Shown one piece after another: positions 56,467 through 64,000 of a stretch of DNA of 64,000 bases. Within the stretch, counting starts at the first letter, position 1; the number at the start of each line of letters is the position of its first letter. The DNA comes from Silene conica (Eukaryota > Streptophyta > Magnoliopsida > Caryophyllales > Caryophyllaceae). The position numbers and the translations under genes were made by a program. The stretch spans positions 77,230,641 through 77,294,640 of the forward strand of contig CM055313.2 in NCBI GenBank assembly GCA_029255685.2, written 5' to 3'. The notes under the pieces are model-generated. The model was not told the origin of the DNA, did no database searches, and saw only the letters and a program-made list of their open reading frames with translations.

Positions 56467-57039
56467 ATGTTGCTCAGGACCCCTGAAGTAATCCTTCATG
56501 TCCTGTTAATATCGTTACATTTCCTTGTTTTTTCCGTGGCTATTAATCCACAAGATATCCTTAATCATGTTGAAGAAAATATCAATAAAATACATCAAAC
56601 ATTACGCATTCGAAAGCCTATGGCTCGTGAATTTTTAAAGGCACACAATGTTGTTCGAGCAAAATATGGCGTACCCCCTTTAATTTGGGATAAAAAGTTA
56701 GCACGAATAGCTAGACGTCACGCTTCAAAACTAGCTTCAAATTGTGATATGGTGCATTCTATGGGACCATACGGGGAGAACCTATTTTGGGGTCGATTGG
56801 ATCATTGGACCCCCGCTCGTATGGTTGAAGATTGGGCAATTGAGTCTGAATATTTTGATTTTAGGACGAAAAAATGTACAAAAGATTGGACAGAATGTGG
56901 GCATTTTACCCAAGTAGTTTGGGCAGGTACAAAACGAGTCGGGTGTTATCGTCAAAAATGTCATGGGCATGGTGGTTTCATAGGAATATGCAATTATGAT
57001 CCACCGGGAAATGCAATTGATCAAACTCCATTTGATTGA
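56467..57039 (+). CDS. PR-1-like CAP-superfamily secreted protein
   Basis: A single exon encodes 190 residues. The frame extends upstream only through a GTG at 56449, so ATG 56467 (MLLRTPEVILHVLLISL) is chosen. A signal peptide spans roughly residues 1-25. The CAP domain starts near residue 53 and contains AHNVVRAKYGVPPLIWD, VHSMGPYGENLFWG, CGHFTQVVWAG and the C-terminal GICNYDPPGN, with His and Glu residues at the usual cavity positions. All six PR-1 cysteines (SNC, KKC, TEC, VGC, QKC, GIC) are present. Family members are secreted, sterol-binding, often defence-induced and can release CAP-derived peptides; a specific role here is inference. No breaks. It is the only clearly intact host gene in the window and sits about 570 bp from the old Copia relic. 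Confidence 0.93.
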   Translation: MLLRTPEVILHVLLISLHFLVFSVAINPQDILNHVEENINKIHQTLRIRKPMAREFLKAHNVVRAKYGVPPLIWDKKLARIARRHASKLASNCDMVHSMGPYGENLFWGRLDHWTPARMVEDWAIESEYFDFRTKKCTKDWTECGHFTQVVWAGTKRVGCYRQKCHGHGGFIGICNYDPPGNAIDQTPFD

Positions 57040-57379
57040 AATAACTCTCACAAATTAAGAAAGCAAGCTCTAACCGCAAGCTCTAACCGTTGATCATGTA
57101 TAAGATTGATATATGGTACAACATTGTCGTTGTTGATATGCTTGAATAAGGAACATATCATGAGGAATCGTTCTACATTGTACAATGGTCTTATTTGAAA
57201 TATTAAGAGTGTTATAGGCGCCTTAGACTTGTTATGGTAACTTAATGCACCCAATTGTTTAGATAATTTTGCAAACCTATTATGAAAAATAGATATGATG
57301 ATGTTACTAAATTAATTGGTTCATCTAAAAATCAATTTCCTATTTCTTATTAATGTAATGTATTTGTGCAATCCCATCG

Positions 57380-57386
57380 ACTTTTA
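57380..57386 (+). terminator. Possible polyadenylation signal of the PR-1 gene
   Basis: AATAAATG occurs about 340 bases after the stop codon, the first canonical AATAAA downstream. Plant signals are loose, so an earlier site is possible. Confidence 0.35.
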
Positions 57387-58080
57387 ATAAATGTTATATA
57401 AATGTGGAAAATTACCAAGAAAATACATTTTTTGTATAATCTAGATAATGACCTACAAAGTAAATGATATAGTAATATATTGTATAATGTTGAACTATAG
57501 TTTGTTAGGTTATTGTTAACTAAATGGAAACTAATTTACAAGCAATAAAATTTGATGATATAGAATTATGAAATGTCCTAATAGTATATACACTAGTTTT
57601 CCTACAAATTTATAGATAGTACTCTTTTAAAAATACACATTTCACTCAATTGAACTAAACTTTAGATATGTCCAACTAAAGCGCCATGTGTCCAACCATC
57701 CCAAGATTTTTTTTCATATGATGAAGAATTTCAAATGCCATAGAACAATGTCAATTATTAGTCTTCCAGGAGTTGTAGATGTCTCTTGTAATATCACTTT
57801 AGAACATCTTCAATCTAGTACTTTTGACACGGGTTTATATATGATATTGTGTAAGCTTATCAAACAAAAATAATCAACCACATTATCTGAAACTTTTTTT
57901 TCTCTTGAATTATAATGATATGCGTTTTATTCAACTGGGCATGAAACGACACCTCGGTCATTCGGCCAAGATAAAGAAAACATTACCTTCACAGTTTTTC
58001 GAGGTCGTGAAGTCGGAGATACGGTCAAGAACACTTTATTTTATAAATGTTGATTAATGTTATACAAACTTGACCATTAA
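57387..58080. other. Spacer, no feature recognised
   Basis: AT-rich, with only short chance frames (such as 57688-57873) and no repeat I recognise. Confidence 0.5.
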
Positions 58081-59618
58081 ATGAAAATACAACTCACATC
58101 TAGTTACACCTCTAACTATCATGTACGACTCGTAACCGTCGATACTCGTCCAACTCTCACGTGCTAACTAAACAACCTGACATAAGCTATTCTCCATATG
58201 ATCAGAAATATCATATGGATCAACATAGACCAACCCAGAATTGGGTGACAATTAAACAACATCAAAAACGCCAATTTCAATATAATTAAACATATTAAAC
58301 ATGCAATACAATTAAGATGCAATGATTATATAAGACCATGACGTACGATGCTAATAACTACAATGAAACTCACCTCACTGTACTGGAACATGTCCAGTCG
58401 TACTCATAACCAACATCTCTATCCCGAGTATTGGAACATGTCCAGCCGTACTCACAACGCAAAGGTGCCAGGAATACGTCCACGACACCGGGCCCGAGAG
58501 CTACTCGTGGTCCCCTGTCAGGCGATGTGTCTCAACCACACGCGTCTCTCCAAAATCGAATCATTAATGTGCACATTCCTCATAAAGTTTGAGTGGGAAG
58601 CTCCAAGAGGCAACTCAAGCGGAAGATGGTCTCCCAACCGCCTTCTGTTTCCTGAACAACAATCAACCAATATTTTGTTACCTTTACCAACATGCATAAT
58701 ACACGATGAAAGTATCCATCGCTTGTCCAACAATTCTGACTCATTATTTAACGTGACTAACCAACATACACATCAACGCTCAACTTGCCATTATCATGTT
58801 CCATGTTATTCATACCCATGTGACTCATCCAACATGACCACTAATTACTTGCATTACTCAACTAACCATTATTACCATTACTTATTCATAATCATTAACA
58901 CTAATCATGTTGTATTCACATACACTAATCATGTGAGGCAAATCAATATCAATTATAGTAAATACAATGCATCCAATATTGAAACCGACTATGATTAACC
59001 TACCTTTTAACATATCTGCAAGCAAAACCCATTCGACAAGATTCCGTCTCGCAAGACCGTCACATCTTATAAGATTCACATAATACCGTCACTAAGAATC
59101 CTATACTCCAATACAATCCAAAACCCCTTATTAAGGCTCACTAATAATTACTCATATTAACTAACCAAATCACTAATTAATCAGCCACCACAGAAGCACT
59201 AATCATGTGGGGTGTGCAGAAGCACTCGGTCGAGTGGAACTTCACTCGAACGAGTGGACCTTCATTCGGCCGAGTGAAACTCCAGTTATCAACAATGACC
59301 AGTATTTGTAAAACAGTTATATCTCACTCGTTTCTTGGTCATTTTGGGCGTGTGGCCTACCGTTGAAATCTTAAGACAACACGCTAGAATCTCCAATTAG
59401 AATCACATAAATATCATGTCTACATCTTAAGTTATGACAGTTCAAAGACAACTCTTCTGTAGACGAGTATTATAACGACTCAACTAAGTCTAGCATAGGT
59501 TACAAACACTTGGTCCACTTTATAGCCACAACTCGCTCCCGAATGACCTCTCGTCTAGAATAAGGTCTATCGCGCATCCAAGGTTCCTTTGCGGATTCCA
59601 AAATATCCGGATATTACA
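58080..59618 (-). mobile_element. LTR-like relic (Gypsy type), minus strand
   Basis: Read on the minus strand it begins TGTAATATCCGGATATTTTG at 59618, similar in style to the TGTAACATCCCG start of the Tekay LTR. It contains palindrome blocks (59223-59276) and a 50-bp direct repeat (58380-58460), as LTRs here tend to. The other end, a partner LTR and a target duplication were not found, so the left limit is a guess. A 216-residue plus-strand frame (58348-58998) inside it has low-complexity His/Asn/Tyr content and is not taken as a gene. Confidence 0.4.
59223..59276. repeat. Three 14-bp palindromes at 20-bp period
   Basis: CACTCGGTCGAGTG (59223-59236), CACTCGAACGAGTG (59243-59256) and CATTCGGCCGAGTG (59263-59276), separated by GAACTT and GACCTT. 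The centre varies while the arms stay almost fixed. Confidence 0.85.
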
Positions 59619-60214
59619 AAAACTCTCTTCAAGATCCCAATAACATCTACACCACTAATTTACCTAGAAAGGTTACAATCTGCCAATAAGTTATAAGTTT
59701 GGAAAAATAACTCATTCATGTCATCGGTTCATAGTCTATTTGGTTAGGCTTGACTCAAATTTTGAGCTAAGATCTAAACTCGGTTTGATCAAACTGATTC
59801 CAAAAGCTTGTCGAGCGGCTACATATAACTCTGTTTTTTTCGTAGATAAAAGTTTAGGTTTAAGATAGACCCTTACATGGTCCAAGGTCAGGGCAAACCA
59901 TCGGTCTTTAATGAGGATTTAAAGTGGTGTTTACGAAGCACATACCAATAGGACAATAATACTATATTTAAAGGGCGGTGATAATGCCAGAACTGTTTTC
60001 TTTAACGTCACTCAAATACAAGCTAACTATATGGACATTTTACTATTCATTTTTTCATAATTTGAGTGACATTAGTAAAACCGATAGTGGATTTATCAGT
60101 GTCCCATCTAAATTCAATGAGAATCAAACCCTGACTTCATGGTTAATATATAGACTTTTTACCATTAGAATCAATCCGGATAGTGGCCATACCTCAATAA
60201 CTCCTTGTTTGTTT
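59619..60214. other. Spacer, no feature recognised
   Basis: No credible gene or repeat. A short frame at 59978-60220 has no recognisable content. Confidence 0.5.
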
Positions 60215-60938
60215 GTTTAAAAAAGTAATTAATTGCCCCTAAATGTTTGGGACTAAGTGTATTTTTGCCCCAGATGTTTCAATATGTGCAATTTTGCCCC
60301 CAAATATTTGAAATTACGTGCAAATCGACTTAATTTCAAAATTCCAACAATTTTACCTCTACTACCACCTATACAACCACCATTGTTAAACACAATTCTC
60401 TGCACCAAGTGTTGTGTTTACGTCTACTACCTCGTATTATGGTGAATGCCACATTAAACATGAAGGTTGCGACAAATGTTGACATTAATGTTATGGTGGT
60501 TGCTACTTCTATGGTCGTCTTGATCTTGTCGATCAACCTTTCTCATGGTTTGTAACTTATCCTTCGGTTAGGATGTTCTCTACATGCTTTTCTCACTTTC
60601 CACTCAACTCCATCGACGCCTTATTGTAAGGGACTACACCACAAAACATACTTCCAATAGTTTTAGCAATTATGTGTTTTTTGAGACAAATTAGTTTTAA
60701 AGATTCAATGGTTAGTTTTTAGATCAAACTTAAGGTTTTATTCTAAGCATTTTGTTAAGCCGATAGATTGATTAGTGGTAATTTATTTTGGTGTGACTTG
60801 AAGTGGAGAATTATGTTTGATAACGCTTGGTCGCTTGTTATGTGGCGATGGTAAACGTAAAATTATCGAAATTTAAAACTTGAATCAATTTGTATGTAAT
60901 CTCAAACATTTAAAACAAATTAACACGTATAAAAACAT

Positions 60939-61693
60939 GGGATATTCTACGGTGTACCCTCGTGTTTTTCGATTTTCTACGTTGTACCCCTACTTTTTTT
61001 AAATTCTATCGTGTGCCCTTAAACTCTATACATCAGTCTATACAATGACCTTATTTATTAGTTTTGCTAGCTTAATTTCTTAATTTATCTATTAAATCGT
61101 CTATTTAACATTTCAATTACTCGACAACCTTCTCATTTATTTATTAGTTCGCCGAATTATCATTAAACAACCAAATAGTATACAAATCTAACTCAATTTT
61201 ATCAAATTGCTATTATTATTTCATGCTTTATAGCATATGTTTTTTTAGTAAGTCTTGCTTGCGACGGGTCACCATTTGTGACGGATATTTTGTGAGATAA
61301 AATGGATACAAAATGAGTTAATGGAGAAAGGGGACCACATGAATAGTATTGCAGAGAGAGAAAAAGTGGGTATTTTGTGAGAGAAAACGGTATCCGTCAC
61401 AAGCTTGCGACGGATAGTGCCGTTGCAAATAAGAATTTGTGATGTTTTTTAATAGAAGTTTATGTTTAGTTAAAGATATTTGAGATACTTTCTATATAGA
61501 ATGGTGATACCACATTAATAAGTCAAAATAAATGTCAAATTATGACTTTTTACAGTAACAGTGTTAATGGAGATTTGAAGGAGGTCATTATGGAGAATAA
61601 ATAAGAAGTTTAAGGGTATACCATATAAATTATAAAATGTAGGGGTACAACATAGAAAACCGAAAAACACGAGGGTACGCCGTAGAATATCCC
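60939..61693. mobile_element. Inner MULE-type element, nested in the outer one
   Basis: 755 bp. The target duplication is TAAAAACAT (60930-60938) and TAAAAATAT (61694-61702), eight of nine matching. The inverted repeats are about 85 bp long and start GGGATATTCTACGGTGTACC, matching GGGATATTCTACGGCGTACC from the other end. A 9-bp duplication with long terminal inverted repeats is the Mutator-like signature. No coding. It carries a MITE-like element at about 61253-61436. Confidence 0.85.
61253..61436. mobile_element. MITE-like element inside the inner MULE
   Basis: Begins TCTTGCTTGCGACGGG and ends with the complement of TCTTATTTGCAACGGC. Interior words TTTTGTGAGATAAAATGG and TTTTGTGAGAGAAAACGG are inverted or direct relatives of 1370-1610. 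A target duplication is not clear. It makes a third nesting level. Confidence 0.5.
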
Positions 61694-61765
61694 TAAAAAT
61701 ATTTAGAACCGAATACAGGACCCAAAATGTTTGGAGGCAATTTCCTAATTAACCCGTTTAAAAAA

Positions 61766-61919
61766 ACGGAGCAAAGGTGGTAACACCTCCGTAGATACCG
61801 CCATTGCTTCTTCCACTCTGTTACTCAGCTAACGACTTTTTCTAGATTTACCAAAGCATCTTTCAAACCCTATTCATTCATTTTCGGAGTTTAATTTTGA
61901 TTATTATTCCCAAAAATTA
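61766..61919 (+). promoter_or_regulatory. Putative 5' leader of a host gene
   Basis: Pyrimidine-rich sequence (CTTCTTCCACTCTG, TCATTCATTTTCG) typical of plant 5' UTRs, directly before the ATG at 61920. It starts just 10 bp after the MULE's duplication, so the promoter may be inside or beyond the nested MULEs. Confidence 0.35.
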
Positions 61920-62210
61920 ATGTTATGTTCGATGAATTCTAGGTTTCCTGCTGCTTTCACCTTCTTGATTTCGATCCTTCTTTCTTCTTTCCCCGGTATG
62001 CTTCATTTTCCTTCAATTTCTTAATCGTTGTTAATTTCTTTGATGTTATTGTTGTTAATTACCAAATTAGGGTTATCACATTTTTATTCGATTCAACTTG
62101 ATCGCGTGATATAATTTATTGTTTTGGACGATGCGCTTCTAATTTTGATCATACAGTGTCTAGAACTTGTTCAAATTTTGTGAACGGATCTAAGTTAAAT
62201 TTTCTCACTG
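61920..62210 (+). CDS. Putative first two exons of a secreted or membrane protein gene (partial)
   Basis: Exon 1 at 61920-61995 encodes MLCSMNSRFPAAFTFLIS and continues as a hydrophobic signal-peptide-like stretch ending LLSSFP, followed by donor G|GTATGC. Exon 2 is inferred at 62157-62210: acceptor ATACAG, donor G|GTTAGG, phase-compatible, encoding VSRTCSNFVNGSKLNFLT. The product would be secreted or enter the ER. I do not recognise the family. Later exons would lie in 62211-64000 or beyond the window, and I could not identify one there. Small exons and the lack of a third make this tentative. Confidence 0.4.
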
Positions 62211-64000
62211 GTTAGGTCAGGTGGTAATGTTTGCAATAGGAAGTGTGGTCACTGGTCACTGCGGCAAGATTGGATATTCTCGTCATTTGTTTACATTTAC
62301 TTTTAGTTCAGTTTTTTTGTTAGAGATACAAGTGAATTAAGGAAACATCACATCCGTTCTCCACTGAGATTGGTGACTTAGGAAGATGTAAACTACTGGC
62401 TGTGAGGGATGAAATTAGAATATGTAAACAATTGGAGGGGACATAGGGAGTACTCTTGTGGTGGAATGATTGAAGTCCATTGGTGAAATGAAAATAAAAT
62501 CTACGGGATAGCGTGGAAGATTTGGTTACATATCCAAGCTATATAGTAGCTTCGTTTTTTTGTGAATGATGTTTTCACTATTCAGGGGGTGTTTTGACTT
62601 TCAATTTAACAAAATTTACTTACTAAATTGAGGATATTTATTGACATTTAATGGTTAGATAAGCAACTTGGGAGCCATTATATGATTATAGCATGGCCGT
62701 TCCCTGAATTTAATCTACAAGCTGAAGGGAAAGGATTGTCATGGCATGGCCCGAGTACTGAAGCTCATCCCTAAGGACTTGTTTGGATGGGTTGATTTGG
62801 AGGGGAAGGAAAAGTAGGGATTTCAAGTCCTTTTTCTGGTTAACAAATAAGATAGGAGGGAAATTGAGACGGAGAAAACCTTCTCCAAGGCAAATTGGAA
62901 AGATTTGGAGGGAAATTGTATTCATACACACCCAATCCATTTCTCCTTCCTTTCTCCTCCTTTTCTTCTCCCCCTACCCTCCCTTTACTGTCCCAAAATT
63001 GTTTTCTAAAAACAAGCAATGATCCCCTGTCCCATTTTTGTGTCCCATTTATGTGTCCCACTCGATACACATCTTGAGACAGCACACTCTATATTTCCTT
63101 TAGGTCTGTAAGAATTAACATGATTTTCCGCCCTTGGCAAAACATAAGCTATTAAATTTACACAGAGTTCCGAACGACCGAACCTGTATTTCCTTTTCTT
63201 CTGATTGCAGCAATTCCTTACAACTGACTTACACATCTGCCCTATTCATACACATCTGCCGAGCAAAAGTGACGACACTGTCTCTTCCCTTGCTTGGCCC
63301 ATCATGGTCTCCAAAATGCCTTCATGAAATCTGACCATTCCTTGTAAATGTTCATGATCTATGTAAGGAGTTCATGACCAATTTTGCTATGAGTTCAGCC
63401 AATCAATAATTATAGTAGTGCGTTCAGAACTTTCAGCTAATCAGCGCTATGTCTCTAAGTTGCCTTTTGCCTTACAATGATTCATGATTCATATTTATAG
63501 TGTTGCTATGATCTTATTTTAAAAGCCACGCGTCAAGCGCGCTAAATCCCAAGGCTGCATTGAGGCACTAGCCAAAATGTGTCGGTATGCCTTTTAGACA
63601 AGACGTTGCCTAGCACTAAAACGCAATTTCAATTTCTTTATATGCCTTTCTTTGTGGCATAATGTCCCCAACATTTATTCACATGTTAGTTCTTTTTAAA
63701 ATCCAAAGAAAGGGAAATATCACACAAAAGTTTACGTTAAAATTATAAAATTCCTTCCAAAATTTGTGTGCCTTGTGTCGACAAGGCGCGTGCCTTTATC
63801 TCTCGCCTTGCCTTTTGTCCCTTCGAGCCCTCCTCGCCTCAGTGTGCCCCACACCTGTGCGGACTCTTCAGTTTCCACTGAGGATCCGGCAAACCCGTCT
63901 CGGATACGGATCCGGATATGGATTTTGTGTCCGACCCTTCGGTGTGAAATGGATCCCTTCTCTTTTGAAGGTTTCTAGGAGGGAGCCAGAGAATAATAAA
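62211..64000. other. Probable intron or spacer, unresolved
   Basis: No supported gene. 62770-63030 has a purine-rich left half and pyrimidine-rich right half, starting CTTGTTTGGATGGG and ending CTAAAAACAAGCAATG, so it could be an old fold-back element. 63010-63060 repeats TGTCCCATTT. 63520-63960 contains repeated GCCTTGCC and GCGCGC words of unknown kind. Confidence 0.35.

Larger units (their letters stand above)
60225..61755. mobile_element. Outer MULE-type element (non-autonomous)
   Basis: Target duplication GTTTAAAAAA at 60215-60224 and 61756-61765. Terminal inverted repeats: AATTGCCCCTAAATGTTTGG on the left, and AATTGCCTCCAAACATTTTG read from the right on the opposite strand. Without the inner element it is about 770 bp. 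No transposase. The 9-10-bp duplication and long inverted repeats suggest Mutator-like. Confidence 0.7.

Noticed and set aside
58348-58998. 216-residue open frame as a host gene
   Set aside because: Low-complexity His/Asn/Tyr/Thr composition, no domain, and it overlaps an LTR-like sequence with direct repeats.
62710-63334. Overlapping frames on both strands as exons of the right-edge gene
   Set aside because: Compositionally biased purine/pyrimidine tract, no consistent splice borders with the proposed exon 2, and no recognisable domain.

Overview
This window is plant nuclear DNA, probably from a dicot. The evidence is plant-lineage LTR retrotransposons (Athila-, Tekay/Del- and Copia-type), an En/Spm-type CACTA transposon with split genes, a 5S-rRNA-bearing Cassandra-like TRIM, a Helitron-type end, and an intact PR-1/CAP gene. 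The AT-rich background and repeat types would suit Caryophyllales, but nothing here proves the species. No prokaryotic genes, tRNAs or CRISPR arrays were seen.

Layout. (1) 1-20530 is one long tandem duplication with a period of about 15.76 kb. A low-coding block X (copy A 1-3203, cut by the window edge; copy B 15419-18967) alternates with an Athila-lineage element on the minus strand (3204-15418) and with a third LTR copy (18968-20530). The Athila element carries gag-protease and an ATHILA-type ORF, but no reverse transcriptase or integrase was seen. (2) 20531-23807 holds simple repeats, a Helitron-like 3' end, a Cassandra-like LTR fragment split by a 356-bp hAT-type element, and a LINE 3' fragment. 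(3) 23808-55899 is an old gag-only Copia relic on the minus strand. It is interrupted by a 23.9-kb CACTA transposon (27254-51148) with a 3-bp GAA target duplication. The CACTA contains two minus-strand genes (TNP2-like and Transposase_24-like), an internal tandem duplication, a 1.65-kb inverted-repeat element, and a very young Tekay-type Gypsy element in tandem form (35291-48188). (4) 55900-64000 is the most gene-like part. It has a single-exon PR-1 gene (56467-57039), an LTR-like relic, two nested MULE-type elements (60225-61755), and what look like the first two exons of a secreted or membrane protein gene that runs out of the window.

The likely order of events in region 3 is: Copia inserts; CACTA jumps into it; part of the CACTA duplicates in tandem; one duplicate receives the inverted-repeat element and the Tekay element. 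The sister duplicate keeps the empty sites, so these steps can be read directly.

The most unusual signal is structural. The Tekay LTRs carry about nine or ten stem-loops with an almost constant 20-base loop, while the arms differ from unit to unit yet stay complementary within most units. A second, GC-rich hairpin module (core AGCCGGCCGACCGGCTG) behaves in the same way and occurs in both the Tekay LTRs and the unrelated Athila element. I know of no description of either module, but I could not search.
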